Shown here: piece by piece, positions 1 to 6,307 of the stretch
Position numbering within the stretch: position 1 is the stretch's first letter
How the letters are laid out: the number at the start of each line of letters is the position of its first letter
NCBI GenBank assembly: GCA_039917855.1
Contig: JBDSIR010000075.1
Location: forward strand, 1 to 16,611
Source of the DNA: CAMLHU01 sp039917855
Lineage (GTDB): Bacteria > Gemmatimonadota > Gemmatimonadetes > Gemmatimonadales > GWC2-71-9
Direction: 5' to 3'
Length of the DNA stretch: 16,611 nt
Notes under the pieces: model-generated
Told to the model about the DNA's origin: nothing
Database searches by the model: none
What the model saw: the letters and a program-made list of their open reading frames with translations, nothing else
Program-made: the position numbers and the translations under genes

Positions 1-65
1 CCCCCAGGGAACGGGGGCCGTGGCCGGGATCCGGACAGTGAGGATCGTGGGTGCGGTGGCGTTTT

Positions 66-84
66 CCCCGCGATGAATCGCGGG
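66..84. terminator. Short hairpin just past the binding-protein gene
   Basis: A 7-bp stem (CCCGCGA at 67-73 pairing with TCGCGGG at 78-84) with a 4-nt loop lies immediately beyond the stop codon of the minus-strand gene ending at 86. There is no T-run on the minus strand side (AAAA follows instead), so it is at best a weak or factor-dependent 3' end. The bases before it (1-65) show no gene I can recognise. Confidence 0.3.
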
Positions 85-85
85 T

Positions 86-1207
86 CTATGGCGTTGCCGT
101 CACCAATGCGCGGTTCCGCACCACGCCGATCGCCACCGGCTTTTCCTTGGCGTCCCCGGCGGCATCGAACACGATCCTGCCGGTGACACCATCGTAGGCC
201 GGCATGACCGTCCCGACCCCTGCGAGGTATTCCACGATCCTGATCCGGTCGGTGCCCACCGCGCCCACCGCGCGGGCCAGGATGTGTACGATGTCGTACG
301 CGCCGGCGCCACGGTGGTCTGGCGTCGCGTTGGCGTTGGCGGCGCGGTACGCCTTGACGAAGGCCTGACTGACGGCATCGGGGCGGTCGGCAAGCCAGGC
401 ACTGGAAACGAAGATCCCCTCCGCCTTCCCCGCAGCCTCGATGCCGATGACTCCGTCACCCGCAAGAATGGCCCCGGTCAGCTTGAGCGAGTCGCGGGTG
501 GCCAGGATCCGCTCGGCGCCGTCGCGGGTGCCGGCGATGAGGATGACGTCGGCCCCGCCCCGTTGCTGCAGCCGCCGCAGGTAGGGCTCGAAGCTCGCGA
601 TCGCCTTGTTGTACGGGTCCTCGCTCACCACGGTGCCGCCGAGCTGGCGGAAGTCGGCCACGAAATTGGCCGAGACCCCGCGGCCATAGTTGTCGTTCTC
701 GTAGAGGACCGCCGCGGTCCGGGCGCGCAGGACGCTCCGCGCGTGGCCGGCGAGCGCCTGGCCGTGGGCGAAGTCGGTGGGGCAGATCCGGAACACCGCC
801 CGTCCCCCATCCTCGGTGAGCGAGGGCGCCGAGGCGGAGGGGCTGATGAGCGCCATCGGATCGTCATTACCGTTGTAGATCGGCGCGGCGGCGGCGGTCG
901 GACCACTGGTGAGGTGACCGATCACCGCGACCATCCGCAGGTCTGCCCGGAAGATGGTCGCGATGCGGACCGCGGCATTGGTATTGGCGCTGTCATCCTG
1001 GAAGACGAGTTCGATCGGCTTGCCGTCGACCCCGCCCGCCTTGTTGATCTCATCACGCGCCAGCTCGGCGCCGGCCTTCATCGAGACACCGCGCGGCTGG
1101 CTGAAAGGGCCGGCGACCCCGATGACGACAGTGTCCCCGCCTCCGCCTCCGCAACCGGCAAGGAGAAGTGTCCCGAACAGGAGCGGTCCGGCGTTGCGCA
1201 CGGGCAT
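86..1207 (-). CDS. ABC transporter substrate-binding lipoprotein, LivK-like
   Basis: A 373-residue type-1 periplasmic binding protein of the branched-chain amino acid/amide (HAAT, Leu/Ile/Val-binding) family. The N-terminus is a lipoprotein signal with lipobox LAGC, giving Cys19 as the lipidated residue, followed by a Gly-rich linker. The mature domain begins VVIGVAGPFSQPRG and carries the family pattern of GAELARDEINKAGGVDGKPIEL, the IGHLTSGPT segment and a YDGVTGRIVFDAAGD stretch near the C-terminus, as in LivK-like proteins. It should deliver a small ligand, probably an amino acid or amide, to a membrane permease. No permease or ATPase genes are visible in the window, so the ligand is unknown. 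ATG at 1207 is supported by a GGGAAAG-like Shine-Dalgarno sequence just upstream and by the signal peptide. It is divergent from the HAD gene. Confidence 0.88.
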   Translation of the reverse strand: MPVRNAGPLLFGTLLLAGCGGGGGDTVVIGVAGPFSQPRGVSMKAGAELARDEINKAGGVDGKPIELVFQDDSANTNAAVRIATIFRADLRMVAVIGHLTSGPTAAAAPIYNGNDDPMALISPSASAPSLTEDGGRAVFRICPTDFAHGQALAGHARSVLRARTAAVLYENDNYGRGVSANFVADFRQLGGTVVSEDPYNKAIASFEPYLRRLQQRGGADVILIAGTRDGAERILATRDSLKLTGAILAGDGVIGIEAAGKAEGIFVSSAWLADRPDAVSQAFVKAYRAANANATPDHRGAGAYDIVHILARAVGAVGTDRIRIVEYLAGVGTVMPAYDGVTGRIVFDAAGDAKEKPVAIGVVRNRALVTATP

Positions 1208-1243
1208 GACTTTCCCGGTATGGAGCGTTGCAGGGGGTGCGCA

Positions 1244-1273
1244 AGGCTAGCACCCGACCCGCGACCTCCGCAA
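1244..1273 (-). promoter_or_regulatory. Candidate promoter for the binding-protein gene
   Basis: Read on the minus strand, TTGCGG (1273-1268) and TAGCCT (1249-1244) are separated by 18 nt. TGC directly precedes the -10, giving an extended -10. The start codon is about 37 nt downstream at 1207. The match to a sigma70-type promoter is moderate; this is inference only. Confidence 0.35.
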
Positions 1274-1304
1274 GCGGACGGGTGCGCCTCGGACCCATCG
1301 TCGC

Positions 1305-1310
1305 TAGAAT
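1305..1310 (+). promoter_or_regulatory. Candidate -10 element, leaderless HAD gene
   Basis: TAGAAT matches the -10 consensus TATAAT at five of six positions and ends 6 nt before the ATG at 1317. Transcription would therefore start at or next to the start codon. No good -35 is visible, and no Shine-Dalgarno fits in the 6-nt gap, so a leaderless mRNA is suggested. Confidence 0.35.
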
Positions 1311-1316
1311 GTCGCT

Positions 1317-1964
1317 ATGACGCCTCTGACCACCTTCCTCTTCGACCTCGACGGCACGCTGCTGGACAGCGTCCGGCTCATCCTCGACAGCTATCACCAT
1401 ACCTACCGGATCCACGGGCTCCCCCCTCGCTCCGATGCCCACTGGCTGGCAGGACTGGGGACCCCCCTTCGGGTCCAGTTCCGCGAGTCGGTCAGCGCCG
1501 AGTTGTCGATGGAGCAGCTCATCGCCACCTATCGCGACTTCAACCTCACCAATCACGACCTGATGGCCACGGCCTATCCGGGAGTGGTCGACGTGGTGAA
1601 ACGGATACACACCACGGGGATCAGGTTCGGTCTGGTGACGAGCAAGAACCGTACGGGGGCCCAGCGCGGCCTCCGATTGCTCGGGCTGGAACAGGAATTC
1701 GAGGTGATCGTGGGCGCCGACGATGTGGTGAACCCCAAGCCTCACGCCGAGCCGGTGCTCAACGCGCTCGACCAGCTCGGCGTGACGCGCGAGGCGGCGG
1801 TCTTCATCGGGGACAGCGTGCACGACATGGAGTCGGGTCGAGCGGCAGGCGTGCAGACCGCGGCGGTGCTCTGGGGGCCGTTCACCCGGAGCGAACTCAA
1901 GCGAACGGAGCCCGACTACTGGCTGGAGCGGCCCGAGCAGCTCTTGGGTCTGGCAGGTCGGTAG
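1317..1964 (+). CDS. HAD-family phosphatase (Gph/PpaX-like)
   Basis: A 215-residue haloacid dehalogenase-superfamily hydrolase. Motif I is FDLDGTLLDS with nucleophile Asp10 and acid/base Asp12. Motif II is VTSKN with Ser109. Motif III is NPKPHAEP with Lys141. Motif IV is GDSVHDMES with Asp166 and Asp170 as Mg2+ ligands. The alpha-helical cap lies between motifs I and II (about residues 19-85), as in phosphoglycolate phosphatase and pyrophosphatase PpaX. Length is typical of the subgroup. It is probably cytoplasmic, hydrolysing a small phosphate ester or pyrophosphate; sequence alone does not fix the substrate. The gene stands alone, divergent from the binding protein and convergent with the glycosyltransferase. 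Confidence 0.88.
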   Translation: MTPLTTFLFDLDGTLLDSVRLILDSYHHTYRIHGLPPRSDAHWLAGLGTPLRVQFRESVSAELSMEQLIATYRDFNLTNHDLMATAYPGVVDVVKRIHTTGIRFGLVTSKNRTGAQRGLRLLGLEQEFEVIVGADDVVNPKPHAEPVLNALDQLGVTREAAVFIGDSVHDMESGRAAGVQTAAVLWGPFTRSELKRTEPDYWLERPEQLLGLAGR

Positions 1965-1986
1965 CGGTGAGCCACGTGGTCCCACG

Positions 1987-2185
1987 GGCGCGCGAACCCA
2001 TGATGGCCTGAACCCAGGAGGCTCCGTGCTAGTCGGTGGAGTCAGTCGCACGGCCGAGTAAACAATTGTGTGGTCTCAACGGGGAGCTCCGGATTGAGAC
2101 CACACAATTCATTTTATCGCTGTGATGCGATGCGGCCCATTCGCGCGGAACATCGTGGGTTCGGTCCATCATGGGTTCGCGCGCC
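1987..2185. repeat. 199-bp imperfect palindromic (MITE-like) element
   Basis: The outer arms 1987-2006 and 2166-2185 are perfect 20-bp inverted repeats. The next segments, 2007-2029 and 2143-2165, match at about 16 of 23 positions. The centre, 2064-2079 against 2094-2109, is a perfect 16-bp inverted repeat around the self-complementary GGAGCTCC (2083-2090). The 34-nt zones between the outer and inner stems are only weakly complementary. The element fills most of the gap between two convergent genes. It could be a MITE or similar mobile palindrome, or a large bidirectional terminator. No obvious target-site duplication was seen and it encodes no convincing protein. Confidence 0.8.
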
Positions 2186-2212
2186 GCAGTTGGTGTGCGG
2201 GGCGAGGATCCT

Positions 2213-3367
2213 TCAGGCGGCCCGGGTGAGAAGTCGGCCCGCACCCGCCGCCGCGTCGCTGTACACCCGCGTCACCCCGTCCCAGATCGCGTCCCACCGG
2301 CGCCCATTGGCCGTCTCGAGCGCGCCGGCAGAGAGCCGCTGACGGAGCGCCGGATCTGTCAGCGCGCGGCCCAGCTGTTCGGCGAAGTGCGCCGTGCTTC
2401 CGGGCTGCGCCATCAGCGCGTTGCGTTCGTCATCGCAGAAGTCGAGCATCCCCCCCGCTGCCGCCACCACCGGCGTGAGTCCCGACGCCATCCCCTCGAG
2501 CACCACATTGCCGAAGGTCTCGGTGGTGGAGGGGAAAGCGAAGATGTCCGACGACGCGTACGCCTCCGACAGGTCCTGCCCCCGGAGCAGCCCCGTGAGG
2601 TGGACCCCCGGGAGCTTGCGTGAGTGGATCTCCCCCACCATCGGCCCCTGCCCCACGAGCACCAACTGGGCGTTGCCGCGGCGGTCTCCCAGCCTCGCCC
2701 AGGCGTCGAGCAGCACGGTCAGGTCCTTCTCGGCGGCCAGCCGTCCGACATAGGTCACCAGCAGGTCGTCCGGCCCCACCCCGAAGAGCTCGCGGTATCC
2801 CGCGCTGCGGTGCCGGGGATTGAACACCTCGCCGTCGATCCCGCGGGTCCAGAGTCCGGTGCGCAGCACTCCGCGGCTCCGCAAGTGCTGTTCGAACACC
2901 CGCGAGGGACACAGGACCCGGCTGGTCTTGCCGTAGAACCATTTCAGGTAGGTCCACCCCATCCGCCACGCCCACTCCACCCCGTAGCGCGAGGCGTACT
3001 TCTCGTAGTCGGTGTGGGCGCTGGCGACGAGCGGGATGCCGAGCTGGCGCGAAGCCTTGAGGCCGGCGAGCCCCATCGCCCACTCGGTGGCCACGTGGGT
3101 GACGTCGGGGGCGAAGCGCGCGAGGTCGCGCACCAGATCCCGGTTCCGCGGGAAGGCCCATTGCACGTCAGGATAAAGGAAGAGCGGCACGCTGGGGGAC
3201 TGACACACCTCGGGCGGGACCGGGGTGCCGTCGGGAGCTCGATAGGTCGCGGTGTATACCCGCACCTCGTGCCCGCGGGCCTGGAGGGCGCCCGTGAGAT
3301 TCCGGAGGGTGACCCCGACGCCGCTCACCATCGGCCAATAGACCTCTGAGAACAGGGCGATGCGCAT
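2213..3367 (-). CDS. GT4 glycosyltransferase, MgtA/SqdX-like
   Basis: A 384-residue GT-B fold glycosyltransferase of family 4. The N-terminal acceptor domain begins MRIALFSEVYWPMVSGVGV and contains HVATEWAMGLAGLKA and the SAHTDYEKYASRYG segment, a pattern shared with the alpha-mannosyltransferase MgtA/PimB and sulfoquinovosyltransferase SqdX groups. The donor domain starts around DLLVTYVGRLAAEKDL and carries the EX7E motif at Glu283 and Glu291 (ETFGNVVLE). It most likely transfers a sugar from a nucleotide donor to a lipid acceptor at the inner face of the membrane; donor and acceptor are not determined. The frame stays open upstream to 3643, but those extra residues are low-complexity and come from the tandem-repeat region. 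ATG at 3367 fits the family start. Confidence 0.87.
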   Translation of the reverse strand: MRIALFSEVYWPMVSGVGVTLRNLTGALQARGHEVRVYTATYRAPDGTPVPPEVCQSPSVPLFLYPDVQWAFPRNRDLVRDLARFAPDVTHVATEWAMGLAGLKASRQLGIPLVASAHTDYEKYASRYGVEWAWRMGWTYLKWFYGKTSRVLCPSRVFEQHLRSRGVLRTGLWTRGIDGEVFNPRHRSAGYRELFGVGPDDLLVTYVGRLAAEKDLTVLLDAWARLGDRRGNAQLVLVGQGPMVGEIHSRKLPGVHLTGLLRGQDLSEAYASSDIFAFPSTTETFGNVVLEGMASGLTPVVAAAGGMLDFCDDERNALMAQPGSTAHFAEQLGRALTDPALRQRLSAGALETANGRRWDAIWDGVTRVYSDAAAGAGRLLTRAA

Positions 3368-3470
3368 GCGGGGAAGCCTCGGGGGAGAGCGTAACGGCGA
3401 GCGACGGCCGCGGCACGGGGCTGTCGCTGTCTCCACGCTACCCCGTGAAGCAGATTCAGACAAGGGAGCC

Positions 3471-3550
3471 ATAAGGAGACGGGAGAACTCGTGAGGAGAC
3501 GAGTGGAGCCGGGAGGAGACGAGTGGACCCGGGAGGAGACGGGGTGCTCG
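3471..3550. repeat. 20-bp tandem repeat, four copies
   Basis: Four head-to-tail 20-nt units start at 3471, 3491, 3511 and 3531. The middle two are nearly identical: GTGAGGAGACGAGTGGAGCC and GGGAGGAGACGAGTGGACCC. The outer two are degenerate but keep the GGAGAC core at the same phase. The array lies in the 260-bp divergent spacer between the glycosyltransferase and the mocA-like gene. Nothing else is recognised in 3368-3627 apart from a possible TATTTT element at 3617-3622. Confidence 0.8.
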
Positions 3551-3627
3551 TGAGCCGACACCAGGAGGCGAACGAGCATCTCGTCTCCGACCCGTCCACG
3601 CTGGGGCCAATGCCACTATTTTGGAGC

Positions 3628-4242
3628 ATGAATCTGTATGCACTCTTCCTTGCCGCCGGCGAGGGGCGCCGATTCGGAGGGGGGAAGCTGCTCCGCCCCC
3701 ACCGTGGCCGCCCTCTGGTGGCGTATGCCCTCGATACCCTCGTGGAGACCCGGACCCGCGGCCTGATCGTGGGAGGGATCGCCGTCATCCCCGATCGGAA
3801 CACCGCCCTCCGCCAGCTGGCCCGCGACCGGGGCCTGCGCGTCTCCAACAACAAGGACCCCGGCCTCGGACTCTCGCACTCGCTCCGGCTCGGCCTCGAG
3901 GCGATGGATCAGCTCGCCCTCGATCCTCTCCCGGATGCGGCGCTGGTCCTGCTCGGCGACCAGCCGAGGGTGCCGATCGCAGCGATCGAGAAGGTGGTGG
4001 AGGCGTGGCGGAACGGGGCGGGACCGGTGGTGCGCCCCGCCTACGCGGCGGATAATGGGGTGGGTGGCCATCCGGTGATCCTCACTCGTGATGCGTGGCC
4101 GATGGTGGGGCTCCTCTCGGGAGATACCGGGCTGGGGCCGCTCCTCGCCGAGCATCCGGAGCTGGTGACGACCGTGACGGTGGAAGGGATGAACCCTGAC
4201 ATCGACACGCCTGAAGACCTCGCGCGGCTCGACGAGCGCTGA
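3628..4242 (+). CDS. mocA: MocA-like molybdenum cofactor nucleotidyltransferase
   Basis: A 204-residue nucleotidyltransferase of the MobA-like NTP-transferase fold. The N-terminal signature is LFLAAGEGRRFGGGKLL (nucleotide-binding loop and Lys). The metal-binding motif is LLGDQPRV, and GGHPVIL follows, as in MocA, which makes molybdopterin cytosine dinucleotide from CTP and Mo-molybdopterin for xanthine dehydrogenase/CO dehydrogenase-type enzymes. GTP-specific MobA is less likely given the coxG- and xdhC-like neighbours. ATG at 3628 matches the family N-terminus. An in-frame ATG at 3610 would add six residues, and neither has a well-spaced Shine-Dalgarno. The stop overlaps the next start by 1 nt (TGATG), so it is the first gene of a coupled operon. 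Confidence 0.8.
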   Translation: MNLYALFLAAGEGRRFGGGKLLRPHRGRPLVAYALDTLVETRTRGLIVGGIAVIPDRNTALRQLARDRGLRVSNNKDPGLGLSHSLRLGLEAMDQLALDPLPDAALVLLGDQPRVPIAAIEKVVEAWRNGAGPVVRPAYAADNGVGGHPVILTRDAWPMVGLLSGDTGLGPLLAEHPELVTTVTVEGMNPDIDTPEDLARLDER

Positions 4243-4688
4243 TGCAGCTCGCCTGGAAGGGGACGCGGCAGGTCGCGGCCCCGATCGCGCGGGTCTGGGG
4301 CACCCTGCTCGACCCGCAGGTCATCGCGCGCTGCGCCGGATCGTCCGAGGGCGCGCGGATGCACCCGGAGGGGGGCTTCGCGGTCACCACCTGGATCGGG
4401 ATCGCCTTCTTCAAGCTGCCGATCACGCTCGAGGTCGAGATGCACGACCTCGTCCCCCCCACGGCGGGACTGATGCGGGTGCGCGGTACCGGTCCCGGCA
4501 CCGGACTCCAGGGTCGCTCGTCGGTGCGGCTCGAACCCCTCGGCGCCGACCGGACCGATCTCAAATGGACCGCGGAGACGACGGTGCATGGGCGACTGGC
4601 GAAATTCGGCGCGACCCTCATCGAACCGCTGATCCGCCGCACCATAGAGGAGTTCTGGGACGACTTCGCGAAAGCCGCCCGCCAATGA
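4242..4688 (+). CDS. coxG: CoxG-like SRPBCC protein
   Basis: A 148-residue single-domain protein of the CoxG (carbon monoxide dehydrogenase subunit G) branch of the SRPBCC/START-like fold. It has the expected start, in which a short beta strand leads to VAAPIARVWGTLLDPQVIARCAG, and the C-terminal helix containing RRTIEEFWDDFA. CoxG proteins are thought to assist maturation or membrane attachment of molybdenum hydroxylases. The ATG overlaps the mocA stop by 1 nt, and its own stop overlaps the DUF983 start (ATGA). No membrane anchor is visible, so it would be cytoplasmic. The exact role is inferred from family and context. Confidence 0.78.
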   Translation: MQLAWKGTRQVAAPIARVWGTLLDPQVIARCAGSSEGARMHPEGGFAVTTWIGIAFFKLPITLEVEMHDLVPPTAGLMRVRGTGPGTGLQGRSSVRLEPLGADRTDLKWTAETTVHGRLAKFGATLIEPLIRRTIEEFWDDFAKAARQ

Positions 4689-5065
4689 TGGCCCCCTCCA
4701 GCATTCCACTCCTCCTCTGGCGCACCCTCACCCGCGCCTGCCCCAATTGCGGCGGTCGGCCGATATTCTGGAACTATTGGCGGGTACGGGAGAGCTGTCT
4801 CACCTGCGGGATCCGGCTCGAGCGGGGGGAGCAGGGCTACATCGTCGGCACCTACATGTTCAACCTGGTCGCGAGCGAACTCATCTTCATCGTGGTGATG
4901 ATCACCTGGGGTCTGAAGACGTGGCCTGATGTCCCGTGGGACGCGATGCAATACGGCGGCGTCTCGATGATGGTGCTCCTCCCCATCCTGTTCTACCCAT
5001 TCGCGCGCTCGCTGTTCTTCTCGGCCCACCTGTACATTCACCCGAAGGGCGACACCGACCGCTGA
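4685..5065 (+). CDS. DUF983 zinc-ribbon membrane protein
   Basis: A 126-residue DUF983-family protein. The N-terminus holds a zinc ribbon with Cys19-Pro-Asn-Cys22 and Cys38-Leu-Thr-Cys41. Two hydrophobic segments follow, about residues 55-76 and 93-115, typical of this family of small inner-membrane proteins of unknown function. The ATG at 4685 overlaps the coxG stop (ATGA), and a second in-frame ATG follows directly at 4688. The stop overlaps the xdhC-like start by 1 nt. Its place between coxG- and xdhC-like genes suggests a link to molybdenum-enzyme assembly, but this is contextual only. Confidence 0.82.
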   Translation: MMAPSSIPLLLWRTLTRACPNCGGRPIFWNYWRVRESCLTCGIRLERGEQGYIVGTYMFNLVASELIFIVVMITWGLKTWPDVPWDAMQYGGVSMMVLLPILFYPFARSLFFSAHLYIHPKGDTDR

Positions 5066-6072
5066 TGCGCGACCTCATTGCCGACCTCACCCGCTTCGAC
5101 GCCGCCGGCCCGGTGGCGCGCGCCGTGGTGCTCGGCACCTGGGGCTCCGCTCCCCGACCAGCCGGGGCGGTGCTCCTGGCCGCAGCCGATGGCCGGATGG
5201 CGGGCTCCGTGAGCGGCGGCTGCGTCGAGAACGCCGTGATCGAGGAGATCGCGGCGGCGCGGAAGCGCGGCACCCCGAAACGGCTGCGTTACGAAGTGAG
5301 CGACGAGACCGCCTGGTCGGTGGGACTCGCCTGCGGCGGGACGATCGAGGTGCTGGCGGAAGCGTCGGTGCCTGATGAGGTACGAAGCGCGATGTCCGAC
5401 GTCCGGGGGAGTGTGGTGGTCACCTCCCTCGACGGCTCGGCGCGCTGGCGTGTGCTCGAGAACGGGACGGTCGAAGGGGAGGGACTTCCCTCGGAGCTCG
5501 TCGAACGAGCGATCGCGGCTCTGCGCGCTGAACGATCGGAACTCCTCCCCGCGCATGCCGATGGCCGATGGCCGATGGCCGATGGCGCCTTCCTCGAGGC
5601 CTTCCCCCGTCACCCCGAGCTCTGCGTCATCGGTGCGGGACACGTGGCGCAGGAATTGGTGCCGCTCGCCAGGCGGATGGGTTTCCGGACGCTCGTCTTC
5701 GACTCCCGCTCGGCCTTTCTGACCCGCGAGCGTTTCCCCGACGCCGATGAATTGATGCTGGGCTGGCCCGCGGAGGAACTCCCCAAGCGGCTGGGGCCGG
5801 GGAGTTTCGTCTGCGTGCTCTCGCACGATCCCAAGCTCGACGAGCCGTGCGTGCGCCTCGCGCTCCGGTCGCCGGCGCGATACATCGGGGTGATCGGGTC
5901 GAAGAAGAATCAGGAAAAGCGCCGAGCGGCGCTCTTGGCGGAGGGATTCTCTGCGGCGGAGATCGCGCGGCTCCGGGGACCGATCGGACTGCCGCTGGGA
6001 GGCAAGCAACCGAACGAGATCGCGCTGGCGGTGATGGCGGAGATCGTGAAGGCGCGGTCCGGAGGCGGGTGA
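5065..6072 (+). CDS. xdhC: XdhC/CoxI family maturation factor
   Basis: A 335-residue XdhC/CoxI-family protein. The N-terminal XdhC_CoxI domain contains GSAPRPAGAVLLAAADGRMAGSVSGGCVE (about residues 28-56). The C-terminal Rossmann domain starts at ELCVIGAGHVAQELVPLARR and includes YIGVIGSKKNQEKR and GLPLGGKQPNEIALAVMAEI. The family inserts the sulfurated molybdenum cofactor into xanthine dehydrogenase or CO dehydrogenase-type enzymes. The interdomain linker, about residues 165-174, is encoded by a 7-bp x4 tandem repeat. ATG at 5065 overlaps the preceding stop (TGATG). It is the last gene of the four-gene operon; no hydroxylase structural genes are present. Confidence 0.87.
   Translation: MRDLIADLTRFDAAGPVARAVVLGTWGSAPRPAGAVLLAAADGRMAGSVSGGCVENAVIEEIAAARKRGTPKRLRYEVSDETAWSVGLACGGTIEVLAEASVPDEVRSAMSDVRGSVVVTSLDGSARWRVLENGTVEGEGLPSELVERAIAALRAERSELLPAHADGRWPMADGAFLEAFPRHPELCVIGAGHVAQELVPLARRMGFRTLVFDSRSAFLTRERFPDADELMLGWPAEELPKRLGPGSFVCVLSHDPKLDEPCVRLALRSPARYIGVIGSKKNQEKRRAALLAEGFSAAEIARLRGPIGLPLGGKQPNEIALAVMAEIVKARSGGG
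5557..5584 (+). repeat. 7-bp x4 tandem repeat inside xdhC-like gene
   Basis: GCCGATG is repeated four times exactly (starting 5557, 5564, 5571 and 5578) and is followed by GC. The unit is not a multiple of three, so its translation cycles frames and gives ADGRWPMADGA between the two domains. Loss or gain of one unit would shift the frame of the Rossmann domain. Confidence 0.9.
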
Positions 6073-6078
6073 CTATCA

Positions 6079-6176
6079 GACCTCACCCCCCAACCCCCTC
6101 TCCCTTACAGGAGAGGGGGAGCCGATCCGTGCGTGCCCCCTCTCCCATAAGGGAGAGGGGGAAAGGGGGTGAGGTC
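6079..6176. repeat. Paired-hairpin inverted repeat (REP-like)
   Basis: Two GC-rich hairpins, 6094-6119 (stem CCCCCTCTCC, loop CTTACA) and 6136-6161 (11-bp stem, loop ATAA), lie in inverted orientation. They form the halves of a larger inverted repeat, 6079-6107 against 6148-6176, differing at about 3 positions. No T-tract follows, so it is more like a dispersed REP element than a standard terminator, although it sits just past the xdhC-like stop codon. The rest of the spacer (6177-6299) holds no gene I can see. Confidence 0.8.
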
Positions 6177-6299
6177 GTTGCTGAGAGATCCAAAATGGTG
6201 AGGCTGTTTCAAATTGGACTCTCCTTCCGCCGCCTTCCCTCTCACCCAGCGACCCTGTAGCATTTCCGGGTCTATCGCACCACCCGTCCCACCATATCT

Positions 6300-6303
6300 G
6301 AGG
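6300..6303 (+). promoter_or_regulatory. Ribosome binding site of the metalloprotease
   Basis: GAGG lies 4 nt before the ATG at 6308. It supports that start over the adjacent in-frame ATG at 6311, which would be 7 nt away and is equally possible. Confidence 0.45.
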
Positions 6304-6307
6304 TCTC

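Noticed and set aside
284..2011. Long plus-strand frame spanning the binding protein, the divergent promoter and the HAD gene
   Set aside because: It crosses two well-supported genes in other frames and gives a low-complexity product without motifs.
3471..3550. Short CRISPR-like array
   Set aside because: The 20-bp units are head-to-tail with no spacers, and no cas genes are nearby.
3617..3622. TATTTT as a firm promoter for the mocA-like gene
   Set aside because: It matches only four of six -10 bases with no -35, so it is mentioned but not called as a feature.
3368..3643. N-terminal extension of the glycosyltransferase
   Set aside because: The frame is open, but the residues are low-complexity and repeat-derived, while MRIALFSEVYWP at 3367 matches the family start.
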